Positions 8,497-19,500 of a stretch of DNA of 64,000 bases are shown here, piece after piece. The notes under the pieces were generated by a model. That model searched no databases. It was not told the origin of the DNA and worked only from the letters and a program-made list of their open reading frames with translations. The position numbers and the translations under genes were made by a program. The DNA comes from Streptomonospora nanhaiensis (GTDB lineage Bacteria; Actinomycetota; Actinomycetes; Streptosporangiales; Streptosporangiaceae): positions 3,844,001 through 3,908,000 of the forward strand of contig NZ_CP113264.1 in the NCBI RefSeq assembly GCF_026642255.1. The letters run 5' to 3'. Numbering within the stretch: position 1 is the first letter of the stretch; each line of letters begins with the position of its first letter.

Positions 8497-8629
8497 TCGA
8501 ATGAGGGCGGACGGAAGCCGGGGAGGAGCCGCCCCGACGCCCGGAAGAGCCGGACCTGCGGCTCCGGCCGGGGAAGGCGGGCGGACGGGCCGCCCCCGGG
8601 CCGGGGCCGCACACGCGCGCCCGCCGAGC

Positions 8630-9625
8630 TCACGCGCGGCGCCCGGACCGCTTGCCGCCCTCGGCCTTGGGCCGGTCGCGCATCTCCACGTAGGGCTCCT
8701 CGCCCGGGGGCTGCCCCGCCTCCTCCGCCCGGCCGCGCTCGATCTCGGCGTTGAACTCCTCGCCCAGCAGGATCGCGATGTTGCTGATCCAGAGCCACAC
8801 GAGGAAGATCACCACGGCCGCCATGCTCCCGTAGGTCTTGCTGTAGGAGGCGAAGTTGGCGACGTAGAAGGCGAACGCCAGCGAGGCGAGGAGCCAGATC
8901 ACCACCGCGAGCAGGCTCCCCGGGCTGACCCAGCGGAAGCCGCGCCTGGCGTTGGGCGAGGCCCAGTACAGCAGGGCGATCATGAAGGCCACGACGACCA
9001 GCAGCACCGGCCACTTCGCGATGCCCCAGACCGTCACCGCCGTGGGTCCCAGTCCGAGCAGCTGTCCGATCCGCTCGGCGATCCCGCCCGAGGCCGCGAC
9101 GGCCAGCACGGTGAGGGTCATCAGGACCACGAGCAGCAGGGTGACGCCGACGCGGATGGGCAGCGTCTTCCAGACGGGTCGCCCCTCCGGGACGTCGTAG
9201 ACGATGTTGGACGCCCGCATGAAGGCGGCGATGTAGCCCGAGGCCGACCACAGGGCGACGGCCAGGCTGATGACGCCGACCAGCCCGGCGACGCCGGCGC
9301 TGCCCTGGAGGTTCTCGATGGCGGTCGTCACCAGGCCGGAGACGTCCTGGGGCAGGACGGCCGAGGCGTTCTCGGTCAGCGTCCGCGTGGCTCCCGGCCC
9401 CGCGAGGCCGAGCAAAGACACCAGCACCAGCAGTGCCGGGAAGAGCGACAGGATCGCGTAGTAGGTCAGCCCGGCGGCCAGGTCGGTCACGTTGTCCGCG
9501 CTGAACTCGCGGAACGTCCTTCGCAGGGAGCCCCACCACGAGGACTTCGACATGCGGGTCGGCGCCGAGGCCTCTCCCGCCGAAGGGTGTCCGCCGCCGG
9601 GTTTCTCGTCGCGCTGACGGGCCAT
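8630..9625 (-). CDS. YihY/BrkB-family inner-membrane protein
   Basis: 331 residues with six or so membrane helices. Family-typical segments are NVTDLAAGLTYYAILSLFPALLVLVSLLG (N-terminal), SASGYIAAFMRASNIVYDV in the middle, and YGSMAAVVIFLVWLWISNIAILLGEEFNAEIERGR at the end. The family is called BrkB or UPF0761; it is sometimes annotated as ribonuclease BN, which is a historical error. A GGAAGG precedes the ATG. It lies just downstream of the DUF3618/holin-like operon on the same strand, and both look like envelope-stress genes. Confidence 0.88.
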   Translation of the reverse strand: MARQRDEKPGGGHPSAGEASAPTRMSKSSWWGSLRRTFREFSADNVTDLAAGLTYYAILSLFPALLVLVSLLGLAGPGATRTLTENASAVLPQDVSGLVTTAIENLQGSAGVAGLVGVISLAVALWSASGYIAAFMRASNIVYDVPEGRPVWKTLPIRVGVTLLLVVLMTLTVLAVAASGGIAERIGQLLGLGPTAVTVWGIAKWPVLLVVVAFMIALLYWASPNARRGFRWVSPGSLLAVVIWLLASLAFAFYVANFASYSKTYGSMAAVVIFLVWLWISNIAILLGEEFNAEIERGRAEEAGQPPGEEPYVEMRDRPKAEGGKRSGRRA

Positions 9626-9733
9626 CGGCCACTTCCTTCCTCTCCCGCGGGTCCGCCGGAGCCGAGGCCGTGCCCTCCCGGCCCGCCACCGAGGCCGACC
9701 GGGTGGGAGCGCGGCGAGGACGCGGCCCGCGGT

Positions 9734-10321
9734 CTAGGAACCGCGGATCTCCTCCGAGGCGCTCTTGGCCTCGTGCTGGGCCTGCTCACCGGTGGCGTGC
9801 GCCTTCTCCGAGGCGCTCTCCTTCAGGTGCTCCCCGGCGCCGCGGGCCGACTCGGTGGCCTGTTCCCTGACCCGGTCCACGGACTCGGAGACGGCCCGTT
9901 GGACCGGCTCGATCATCCCGCCCGCACGGTCCTGGACCTGCTGGGCCGCCTGCCGCTCCGCCCTGCTCTCGGAGAGGAGGGAGGCGGCCAGCAGTCCGGC
10001 GCCGAAGGCGATCAGGCCCGCGGCGAGCGGGTTGCCCTGGGTCTGCTGGAGGGCCTGTTGGGGAGCCGACCTGACCGCGCCGGCCATCTGGTCGGCGTTC
10101 TGCCGGATCGAGCCCCCGGCGGAGTCCCCGCCGGATCCCGGGGACGGCATCGACCCCATGACGCGCTCCTTCATGTCGTGGGCCCTGCGGCGCATCCGGT
10201 GGGTGCGCCGGTCGATCACGTTCTTCGGGTTGGCGCGGCTCACCAGACGGTCCGTGTCCTCGGTCAGCTCCGCGCGCGTCCGTTCGATGTCCTGCCTTAT
10301 CCGGTCGGATGTTTCGCCCAT
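9734..10321 (-). CDS. DUF3618-domain membrane-anchored protein
   Basis: 195 residues. The N-terminal segment IRQDIERTRAELTEDTDRL is the hallmark of DUF3618. A glycine-rich hydrophobic helix (GLIAFGAGLLAASLL) follows near residue 110. The tail is a long charged amphipathic helix rich in Glu, Ala and Gln, of apolipoprotein/LEA type. AAGGAGG precedes the ATG by 7 bp. It overlaps the preceding holin-like gene by 25 bp and is the last gene of a three-gene operon. Its role is unknown; the set is commonly stress-induced in actinobacteria. Confidence 0.82.
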   Translation of the reverse strand: MGETSDRIRQDIERTRAELTEDTDRLVSRANPKNVIDRRTHRMRRRAHDMKERVMGSMPSPGSGGDSAGGSIRQNADQMAGAVRSAPQQALQQTQGNPLAAGLIAFGAGLLAASLLSESRAERQAAQQVQDRAGGMIEPVQRAVSESVDRVREQATESARGAGEHLKESASEKAHATGEQAQHEAKSASEEIRGS

Positions 10322-10737
10322 CGGGCATCCTCCTTCAACGTCTCGATGGTGCGGTCGGGCCTGGGGGAGACCTCGCGCATACGGCTGCGCCCCATGAAGA
10401 ACATGACCGCGCCCGCGATCGCCCACAGCACCGCCACCACCAGGGCCGACCAGCCCAGGCCGATGAGTTCGGCGAGGCCGAACACGGCCGCGAGGCTGAG
10501 CAGCACCACCGTCATGTAGCCCGCGAAGCCCGCCCCGCTCAAGAGCCCGGCGGCCTTGCCCGCCTTAACGGCCTCCTCGCGGAGTTCGGCCTTGGCCAGG
10601 GCGAGCTCCTGGCGGAACAGCGTCTGGAGGTCGGTGGTCACCTCGCCGACGAGTTCGGCCATGGACCTGTCGTCCTGGACCGGATCCGGCCGGATCCGGT
10701 CCCGTGTGCTCGGTGAGGGCCTGGGAACCGTCGCCAT
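10297..10737 (-). CDS. Phage-holin-superfamily-III-like protein
   Basis: 146 residues. An amphipathic N-terminal part contains GEVTTDLQTLFRQELALAKAELREEA. Two closely spaced membrane helices follow (GFAGYMTVVLLSLAAVFGLAELI and ALVVAVLWAIAGAVMFFMG). This is the pattern of the actinobacterial 'phage holin family' proteins, which are chromosomal and not tied to a prophage here. The ATG lies 2 bp beyond the stop of the upstream gene, so it is in one operon with its neighbours. Confidence 0.82.
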   Translation of the reverse strand: MATVPRPSPSTRDRIRPDPVQDDRSMAELVGEVTTDLQTLFRQELALAKAELREEAVKAGKAAGLLSGAGFAGYMTVVLLSLAAVFGLAELIGLGWSALVVAVLWAIAGAVMFFMGRSRMREVSPRPDRTIETLKEDARWAKHPTG

Positions 10738-10738
10738 G

Positions 10739-11377
10739 TCAGCCTCCCCCGCTTCCCCGGTCCCGGCCCGGCCCCTCCGAGGCCGCGGTCGGCGGGACCG
10801 CCTCGCCCGCCACCGGGTCCCCCTGCCGCGGCAGTGAGGTCCCCCCGCGCCCTTCGACCGCGGGCGTCCCCCGCCCGGAGGCGTCGCCTCCGCCGGATCC
10901 CCCCTGGTCGGAGACCGAGGAGGACACCTTGAGGACGCGACCGAGCGCGAACCCGGCCACCGCGGCCCCCACGAGGAACGCCACCGGCCTTCGCCGGGCG
11001 AAGTCACGGGCCTCGTCCAGCAGGCCGTCGACTCCCCGCTCGTCCAGGAAGTCCGCGGCCCCGCGGCCGCCGTCGGCGACCTGTCGGACCACGTCCCCCA
11101 CGGGCGACCCGTCGTCCCCGTGCTCGGCCATGGACCCCAGCTCCTGCGACCACTGCCGCAGGTTGCCCGAGGCCTTCCGGGTCTGGTTGTCGGCCTCCTC
11201 CCGGAGGCGGTCCTGCACGTCGCCGACGACGTGCCCCGTCTCCGAGCGGGCCTCTCCGGCGAGGGAACGCGCCTGCTCCTTCGCGGTGGACGCGACCTCG
11301 CCCGCCGCCGCGCGAGCGGTGTCGGCCTTCTGGCCGCCACCGCTGTCGGGCCCGCCGGACCCATCCTGCGGGTGCAT
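10739..11377 (-). CDS. Membrane-anchored helical protein, first gene of a stress-like operon
   Basis: 212 residues. A polar, Ala/Glu/Arg-rich helical N-terminal half (ARAAAGEVASTAKEQARSLAGEA) resembles CsbD/apolipoprotein-like coiled segments. One transmembrane helix follows (PVAFLVGAAVAGFALGRVL, about residues 133-151), then a Gly/Pro-rich tail. GAGGAGGT lies 7 bp before the ATG. It heads an operon with the holin-like and DUF3618 genes. A GGGTAC about 55-60 bp upstream of the start could be the -10 of a stress-sigma promoter, which I could not confirm. Confidence 0.72.
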   Translation of the reverse strand: MHPQDGSGGPDSGGGQKADTARAAAGEVASTAKEQARSLAGEARSETGHVVGDVQDRLREEADNQTRKASGNLRQWSQELGSMAEHGDDGSPVGDVVRQVADGGRGAADFLDERGVDGLLDEARDFARRRPVAFLVGAAVAGFALGRVLKVSSSVSDQGGSGGGDASGRGTPAVEGRGGTSLPRQGDPVAGEAVPPTAASEGPGRDRGSGGG

Positions 11378-12192
11378 CACCACAACCTCCTCGGATCGGC
11401 TGGTCATGCGTTGGGACGCGCGTACCCCGCGCTCGTGCCGGTACGCACCGGAAGGCCGCGAGTGTGCATTTCTGGACGTTCCTTGCCGTGTTCTTTCCCG
11501 CGGGGATGCGGGCCGGTGGCGGGGCGCCGACCCCGAGCAGACCCGGCCCGCCGGGAGCGGGGTCCCGGAAGAACGGTCCGGGGGCGCGCTCCCCCGGCCG
11601 GCGATCCCCTGCCGGAGACCGTGGAGGGCCCCGCGGGCCCGGCCCCGGGCGCGGGGGGCTTCCGCCGGGCGCCCGACCGGCGCCCCGCGGGCGTCGGCCC
11701 GACCGGCACCGGGCCACCCGGTGCGCCCCACCGGGTGGCCCGCTTGTGCGCCGTTTCGCCGCGCGGGGTAGTAACACACCAGGTCACCGACCCCGACGTG
11801 AGGTGGCCCTCACCCCCTCTCCCTCCCTTGGAGGCCCCATGGCCCACGGACTCGCGCACGGTCGGAGGCGCCGTGTGACGAGTCGGACACGGCCGCTCCG
11901 ACCCGAACCGCGCCACGGTCCGCCCGCGCAGCCCGACGGCGCCCCGAACGGTTCCGGGACCGTGTGCCCCCGGAACCGGCCACGGCACCGCCCCGGCAGG
12001 TCCCCCGCCTCCCGGCGCCGGGAGGACGGGCGCCCCGCACGGCCCGCCGCGGGCCGGCACTCCCGCGACGGGGCTCGGCCGCACACGACCCGCCTCCTGC
12101 CCGCGGGCGCCGGCCGCGACCGGACCGCGGACGGCGGCGACGACACCACACCGCGGGGCTCCACGGGCCCGCACGCACAGACGGAGAGCGAC
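11378..12192. other. Intergenic region, 815 bp, no convincing gene
   Basis: It separates the leftward stress operon from the rightward peptidoglycan-binding gene. Everything here translates to Arg/Pro/Gly-rich low-complexity sequence in all frames. One GGAGG followed by ATG (11829-11841) could start a 195-residue version of the downstream gene with an Arg-rich extension. No repeats or operators were noticed. Confidence 0.5.
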
Positions 12193-12426
12193 ATGGTCGG
12201 ACTCAAGCTGAACGACACCGGTGAGCGCGTGAAGTACCTCCAGGAACTGCTCACCTTCGCCGGGTTCCCTCCCGGCGCCATCGACGGCGTCTACGGCGCC
12301 AGGACCGCCGACGCGGTCCTCGACTGCAGGAGGAGCGAGGGGTCCAACGCGACCTCCGGGAACTCGATCACCGGCGCCGCGGCCAAGCAGATCCTGACCG
12401 CGTTCGTGAGGAGGGTGCCCCGGTAG
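12193..12426 (+). CDS. Small peptidoglycan-binding-domain protein
   Basis: 77 residues. LKLNDTGERVKYLQELLTFAGFPPGAIDGVYGARTADAVL is a single PG_binding_1 repeat with its conserved GxxVxxLQxxL and DGxxGxxT positions. No signal peptide is visible on the 77-residue form. An in-frame ATG at 11839 with a good GGAGG would add a 118-residue Arg/Pro-rich extension, which could be real or spurious. The domain normally targets cell-wall enzymes; alone it may be a wall-binding accessory or a phage-lysin-like remnant. Confidence 0.6.
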   Translation: MVGLKLNDTGERVKYLQELLTFAGFPPGAIDGVYGARTADAVLDCRRSEGSNATSGNSITGAAAKQILTAFVRRVPR

Positions 12427-12646
12427 GGCGCACCGGCCCCGCAGACCGGGGCGGGGGTCGGCAGGACGTCCGGCCCCCGTCCCACGGAAGCCGCCGCCCC
12501 TCCCCTGTGTCGAGGCCACCGGGGAGCGGTGCGGCGGCTTCCACCCACGGGCGTCCCCGTCCGTCCCGGGCGGACGGGGGCGCCTCCCGCGTGTCCGCGC
12601 GCGGAACCGCTCCGGCTCCCGCGGCCCCGCCCCCGGGCGGGCCCGG

Positions 12647-13333
12647 TCAGTAGCGGCGGTACACGGCGAGGAAGACCGCCACGTGGCCGACCCGCAGGGC
12701 CGCGGCGGCCGACAGGAGCCACCAGGGCAGCGGGGACGGGGGTCCGGCCTGGAGGGAGTCCGAGGGCAGGGGGTCGAGGCGGCCGCGCGGGTCGTAGGTG
12801 ATCTCCGCCGGCTCCCCCTCCGGCCCCGCGCTGTGCCCCAGGGTCATCTCCGCGGGTCCGCCCGGCGGGCAGTCCAGGGTGTGGTCGTACACGGTGCGGG
12901 TGCTGGTCGAGGTGGTGCCGTCCGCGTGGTGTGTGGTGGTCGTGATCGTGCGGGACTCCACGGCGAGCAGTGCGCAGGTCACCTCGACCCCCCGGTCGAG
13001 CAGGGTCTCCTCGGTGATCCGGTCCGCGATCGCGGAGGCGCTCCCGAGCAGCAGGAAGCTGACCGCGCCCGCGAAGAAGAACTCCGGCATCCAGTCGAAG
13101 CGCATGTAGAGCATCAGCGAGAAGAACCCGCCGCAGAACCCCGCGAGACCGAGTACGAGGGCCAGGAGGTCGCCCGGCCAGCCCCGGCCGTGGGCGTCCA
13201 GCCACGCGCTCGCGCAGAGCGCGCCCAGGACGAGGAAGGGGATCGCCGCGGCGACGAGGAGGTCAAGGGCTCCGATGAGCCAGGTGGGGAGGGGGCGAGC
13301 GCGCACGGGGACCGTCCGGGGGGTCGGGGACAC
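12647..13333 (-). CDS. DUF3592-like membrane protein
   Basis: 228 residues. Two N-terminal membrane helices (IGALDLLVAAAIPFLVLGALC, LLALVLGLAGFCGGFFSL), a third (AGAVSFLLLGSASAIA), and a fourth near the C-terminus (WWLLSAAAALRVGHVAVFLAVY). Between them is a beta-rich extracytoplasmic part with TITTTTHHADGTTSTSTRTVYDHTL, similar to the soluble region of DUF3592 proteins. Start is a GTG with GAAGGA upstream. It lies on the same strand as, and 187 bp downstream of, the giant protein gene; a functional link is unproven. Confidence 0.65.
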   Translation of the reverse strand: MSPTPRTVPVRARPLPTWLIGALDLLVAAAIPFLVLGALCASAWLDAHGRGWPGDLLALVLGLAGFCGGFFSLMLYMRFDWMPEFFFAGAVSFLLLGSASAIADRITEETLLDRGVEVTCALLAVESRTITTTTHHADGTTSTSTRTVYDHTLDCPPGGPAEMTLGHSAGPEGEPAEITYDPRGRLDPLPSDSLQAGPPSPLPWWLLSAAAALRVGHVAVFLAVYRRY

Positions 13334-13520
13334 TGTAGGTCCTTCCCCCCGGCGGGCCGCTCCAAGAGCCGCCGGCCGGAGCGGGCCCGGGGGGCAGGGC
13401 GTGCTCCGGGGGAATCCCGTCGCGCGCTTCCCAGAGCCAGGGGGCGGGGCGCTGTTCGCCGGTGGCGGGCGACCAGGCCGGGGTGGGGCCGTCCTCGGCG
13501 CCGTTGACGAAGGTCCGGTC

Positions 13521-16500
13521 CTATGCCGGTGTGTCGGGATGGCCGTACAGGGACATGCCGTCGTGTCTGTCGTCCGAGTCCGGGTTCGAGTCCAGGTCCG
13601 GAGCCGGGTCGGTGTCCGCGTCTCGCCGGCCAGGGTCCCGGCCGTCACGGGTGTCTCGGCTGCCCCTGCCGTCTGCGCGCGTGGAGCGGCCGCCGTCCCC
13701 GTTCGAACTTCCGCCCTCGTCTTCAAGGTCGTGCCCGGCGCCGGAGTCGCCCCTGTCGTCGGACCGGTCGCCGTTGCTGCCGGACCGGTCTCCGTCACTG
13801 CGGCCGTCGCCGCCCCGGACGCCGCCGGAGCGGTCGCCGCTGCTGCCCGGCCCGTCCTCGTCCCGGCCTCCGTCCTTGCCGTCGTCCTCGGGTTCGTTCC
13901 TGTCCCGGGGGGCGTCCTCCTCGCGGTTCTCCTCGTTGCCGTCCTTGTTCTCCGACGCGTCCTGGTTCTCGTTCTCGCGCTGTTGCCGTGCCGGGACGGA
14001 CTCGGACTCCGCAGGGGCCGTCTCGGGGTCCGCCGCCTTCGGGCCCCCGTCGTCGTCGATGACCGGGGCGGGTTCCGCGGTCGCCTCCTCCTCGGAGGGG
14101 GTGCGCCCGCTGTCCTGCGCGGAGTTGCCGTCCCCGTCGTCCACGGGACCGTTCAGCTCCTGGTCGAAGAACGCGAACAGGTCGGCCGCCGGGCCGGAGA
14201 TCAGGGGTGCCTGTTCGGCCGGGGGCGGAGTCGCCTCCTGCGGGGGGACGACCGTCTGCTCCCGGGACGGGGCGGGGGAACCCTCGCCCCCCAGGCCCTC
14301 GGAATGGGACCCGGACGGAGCGGTGGGGTTTTCCCCGGGTTCCGGCCGGGCCGGTGGCGCGGTCGCCCGGTCCTGCTCTTGGCCGTCAAGGTCCGGTTCC
14401 GTCCCGGTCGGGGCGGGGGAGCGCGGTTCCTCCCGTGCGGTCTCCGTCGGGGGGACGGGCCGGCTCTCAGGAGCGCTGGGGGTCTGTGCCCGGTCGGGGG
14501 AACCCTGCGCCGCACGGCCGCCGAACGGGTCGGTGCCGTGCTGGGAGGGTCCGCTCCCGCCCGGTCTGGTCGTGGTCGGCAGCGACCACCGGGCCCTCCA
14601 CTCCTGCCGCAGGCGGTCCTCCTCCTCCGGTGTGCGCGCCCTGTGCTGCCAGTTGGCCCTCCAGTCCTGCATGGCCCGGAGCCGGTTGTCCCACTCGCTC
14701 CGGTCCGGGTCCGTGGAGGGGGCGGGCAGGTCAGGGGTCTGCGGTCGGCGGGGAGCGGGCTGCTCCTCGGAAGCGCGGCCGGTCCGCTCGGGGGAGCTCT
14801 GCCGGCCGTGGTCCCCCGTCGGGCCGGTGTCGGCCGGGGACGGCCGGTCGCCCTCGGAAGGGACCGGGCTCGACGAGCGCAGCCGCTCCAGCCGCAGCCG
14901 CATGTCCCTGAGTGTGTCCGAGTCCGGCGTGGACGCCTCCGAGAGGGTGTCCTGGTCCGCAGGGAGGTCCGTGCCGTGGTCGGGTCCGGTCCCCGTGTGG
15001 AGGGGGAGGCGCTGCCCGTCGAAGGTGAGCACCGCGTCCAGGGCCGCCGCGGCCATCTCCTCCTCGGACGGTGCCGGCTGCGGCCGCTGGTCCCGATCCT
15101 CCGCAGGCCGGTCCTGCTGCTGCGGTGCGCTCGGGGCCGTGGAGGGACCGAGCAGGGCGGTGGTGTCGGACTCCGGGGGGAAACGCTGCGCTCCCCGGGC
15201 TTCGATCCAGGCGATGTCGTCGGGACCGCCCAGGTCCGCGTCGTACCGGAACCCTTCGGGAACGGCCGGGCCCACCGCCAGGGACCGTTCCATGAGCGAT
15301 CGCATCAGCTCTCTGCGTTCTTCCCCGCTGAGCGAGGCCGCCTCCGGGTAGTGCCTGTCGAGCCAGCGGGGGCGTGGTGCCTCCTCCTCGTCACCGGCGT
15401 CGTACAGGTTCTCCGAGCCGTCCCTCTCGCGCTCGCCCGTGGGGGCGACGACGCCCTCCGGGACGGAGGTGTGGGGCAGGAGCGGAGTGGTGTCGTCCTC
15501 CTCGTGGACCTGGACCCGGTAGCTCTCCGGAACCAGGGCGTCCCCGTCGTCGGACTCGTGGTCGAAGGGCTGGCCGGAGTCGGTTCCGGAGTCCTCCCCC
15601 GTCCCCGTGAGGGTGATGCCGAAGGTCTCGCCCAGCCTGTCTCGCAGCGCCTGACCGCTGTCGGCCTTCGTGGGCGGCGCACCGTCCTGTCCGGCGGCCG
15701 TGCCGTCGCCCCGGCCTGTCGGGTCGGCGGAGGGACCGCCGTCGGCCGGACGCTCGGGGGCCTTGCCCTTGTCGGCGCCGTCGTCGGGGGACGTGCTCTC
15801 GGTGAGCGGCGGTCGCACGGCGGGCGTGTCGGTGAATCCCTGGCGCAGGGCGCGCAGGGCGTCGGCCCACTCCCGCAGCGCCGTGTTGAAGGCGCCCAGG
15901 TTCTTGTCGTGGGCGTCTTGGAGCTTGTCGTACTCCTCCCGCGCCCTGCGCGCGTCCTCGGCCCTCTGCCCACCGGGGTCGGACCGGGTCTGCCCGGTCC
16001 CCTCGGCCCGCTCCGGACCGGAGGGCGCCCCGTCGGCCGCGCCGTCCCGGCCCGAGCCCTCGCCCTGGGCGGCGTCCAGTGCGTTCCGGGTGTCGACGAC
16101 CTTCGCGGCGGCCTTGTCCAGCGGCTCGCGCGCGTCGAGGTAGTTCTTCTCCGCCGTGGCCAGGGTCTCCTGGGTCTTGGCGATCCGGTCCATCAGCGGC
16201 TTGAGGTGGTCGACCCCGTCGGGGGCGATGATGCCGAGCTTGACCGCGTCGCCGTGGGAGATCCAGGTCCGGACCTTGGTGTTCACCTCACCGCGCTGCC
16301 ACCGTGCGGGCTTCTCCCGGGAGGAGGTGTGCCGGGGCTCCTTGCCGAGCCCGCGGCGCGCCCGGTCGACGGTTGCCCGGCCCATGTCCGCGCTCTTGTG
16401 GCCGATGCTCTTCGCCGCTCGCTTGTACCAGGCGCCGCGCAGCTCCGTTTTGGCGCCCACGCCCCACGTGGTGTCGAACTCCACGAGATAGCCGGGGCCG

Positions 16501-19500
16501 GTGCGGGTGCGGGTCGTCGTGGAGGGGTCCTTGGCCTTGGTGTCCTGGGAGGCGGCGCCGCCCGCGGACGTGCTGTCCCCCGCGCCGGCGGAACCGAAGA
16601 GTCCGCCCCGGGGCGGCTGGTCGGTTCCGCCGACCCGCCCGGCGGGCATGTTGTCCAGGTTCGCGGCCAGGGAGTCCGAGGTGCTCTGGGAGGAGGTGAC
16701 CGTCTGTTCCGACTCCGACGAGTCGCTCAGGCGCACGTCGGGGTTGTAGTCGATGATCTTCCCGGACCTCAGGTCGGGCAGGGCTTGGACGGCCAGCCGC
16801 GTCCGGCCCATCTGGATCATCTCGACGCCACCGGGTTCGAGGGCCTGGAGGAAGAGCGACTTGAGGGAGAGCAGGTTGAGGCTGTGGTCGATGGCGTCGT
16901 TGCGGACGTTCAGCCCGATCTTGTCCGCGACGAGTGCGCGGGCCTCCTTGACGGCCCCGGGGGTGTAGCGCCCGTCGACGACGGCGTCGGGCGACGGCGT
17001 CCAGCCGAGCGACTTGGCCACCACGACATGGGCGATGTCGCGGGGGTCCTGGCCGTCGAGGACGATGGCGGTGGGCATGACCACGGCGTCCCGGATGTCG
17101 CGGCCTCCGACCGGACTCCTGCTCGACATCCAGTCCCGCATCATCTGCTCGAGGGACGCGTGGGTGTCCGAGGAGGGGTTCTCCGGGGCCGGTGGAGTCG
17201 GGGGGCGGTGGGTGCTCCGGCCTTCGGTGCGGGTGGTCGCGGTGTCGTCGGGGGCGCTCCGGGGCGGGTCATCCGGAGCGGCGCCGGTGCGGTCGGTACC
17301 GCTGCCGTCCTGGGTGCTCCGGGGGTCGGCGGCCGTGTCCCGGTCGAGCGGGGCCCGGTCGCCGGGTGGGGCTGGGCGGTCGTCGCCGGAGGTGTCCGTG
17401 GAGCCGTCCGCCCCGTCCCCCGCGCGGGGCAGGTCGATGGAGAAGGCCGGGTAGAGGGCCTTGACCGTGCCCGAGTCGCCCTCGCCCCGGAAGCTGCGCC
17501 GTTCGTCCTTCTCCAGCCCCTCCCAGGCCAGGGTGTTGGAGAAGCCCTGCTTCTCGGGGATCTCCAGGTCGATGGTGAGCCGGCTGTCCATGGACGTCTT
17601 GGCGTAGGGGATGTCCATCGACACCTGCACGGTCCGCTTGCCCGAGTCCTTGACGGCGACGCCCTCGCTGTGGGCCCTGGCCCCGGACTGGTCGCTGAAC
17701 ACGCCCATCATCGTCGGGCGGCTCGCCGGCCCCGGTTCCCCGCTCGACGGCTGGCCGCCTTCGCTATGGGGCAGCGGCGGCATGACCGCCTCCTGGACAC
17801 CCGCGCCGGCACTGCCGGAGCGCTCCTGCTGCCCCTTGTTGCCGGTCTCCAGGGTCTGCTGCTGTTTGAAGAGGGTCTTGCCGCCGATGTAGTCGACCTG
17901 TGTGTTGCTCGTGTCCAGCTTCAGGTTCACGACGGCGTCGAAGGAGACCGGTGTGGTCGACGTGGTGTTGCCCTTGAAGACCGAGTGGCCGACGGGCTTG
18001 ATCCGCACCGCGAGCGGGGGCCCGGAATTGGGGCGCAGGCCCCGGTACGAGGTCAGCGCGTCCAGGATGTCGGACTGGGATTTCCCGGTCAGTTCCCAGC
18101 CCGACGCGGCGAGCTCGTCGGCGAGGTCCTTGAGGGCCTCGTCCGCGGAGGGGGGCCTCATGAACTTCCCGGAGTCCTCCGCGCCCGGACGCACCCGCGC
18201 CTGCCCGGGGCGCTCCGGCTCGGGCTGGGGGGCCGTCGACAGGGTACCGTCGGCCTCCTCCACGACCCTGTCCTCCACCAGGCCCGACTGCTGGGCGTCG
18301 CGGACGTGGAGCAGCCCCCGGGTGAGGTCGTGGAGGTGGGCCTGCCAGCCGCGATAGCGCGGGGAGTGGGGGACGGGAGGTCCGTGGCGCAGGTTCCTGG
18401 AGAACTCGACGGCCTGCTTGATGAGACCCGAGGCGTGGAACTTGTACGACTTGTTGATCCCGGGACTGAACCCGATCGTCTCCGAGAACTTCTGCGAGGG
18501 CTTGTCGCTGACGGTCCAGTCGTAGATGCTCTTGCCCAGCGCGGGGCCGAGGTGGACCTGCGGGTCGGAGGCGGAGTCGGGCGCCTCGGAGTGCCGGGCG
18601 CCGCCGGCGGTCGGCTCCGCCGGGTTGGGGTTGTACCGGCCTCCGCCCGCCCCCTGGACGGTCAGGTCCTTCTTCGTCGAGGTGTTCGTGGACACCTCGT
18701 GGCTGGTCTTGTCCTCCCAGCTCAGCGCGGCGTCGGACTGTTCGAGGCGGGTGATCGCCCCGAGCTCGTACCTGGTCGCCGACGTGATGCGCGCGTTGTG
18801 GCCGGAACGCAGGTCACCGGTCATGTCGGTGTTCGCCCGCAGGCCGGTGGAGCTGTACGTCTGCGGGTTGTTGCGGACGTTGTCCTCGGAGAGGACGTGC
18901 TCCATGTACTGCCTGTTGCCCTCGGACCTGGTCAGGTAGGAGCGCAGCTTCTTCAGGTTGCGTTCGAGGCTCAGCTCTTCCAGATAGCTCTTGAACCGCT
19001 GGAAGTCCGACTGCTTGCCGGGCCCGTTCGTGTCCCAGGGAGCGCGGTTGGGGAAGTTCCCGTAGAACGCCTCGACCAGGCTGTTGACCTGACCGTCCTC
19101 GGTCGTGAACGTGGTGGCGGCGTATTCGAACGTGGCCCCTGTGTCCAGGACGGTGTCCGCCTGCCGCTGCTCCTTCGTCCGCTGGTCGGTGGTGTCGGTG
19201 CCGTCGGTCTGAGCGGTCGTGTCCGGCTGCGGGGTCGTTCGCCGGTCGGCGTCGGTCCGGTCGGTGGGGGCCCGGCCCCGGTCGGTGCCGTCCGACTCGG
19301 TGTGGAAGCGGTTCGCGAACCGCTTCGTCGCGCGCACCAGTCCTCCCGGGCGCTGCCGGACGTTTCCGGGGGCCGCCGTCGTGAAGCCCCGGAGCATGTT
19401 CTCGGCATCCTCCGACGGCATCGGGGTGATCACGACGACCTCGGGGCTGCCGGGCTCCCGGCTCCGGCCCGCCCCGGTCCCGCCCTGGTTCCCCTGCGGT

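Noticed and set aside
9734..11377. Holin-like gene as part of a prophage
   Set aside because: Its neighbours are DUF3618 and BrkB-type chromosomal genes; no capsid, lysin or integrase genes are near.
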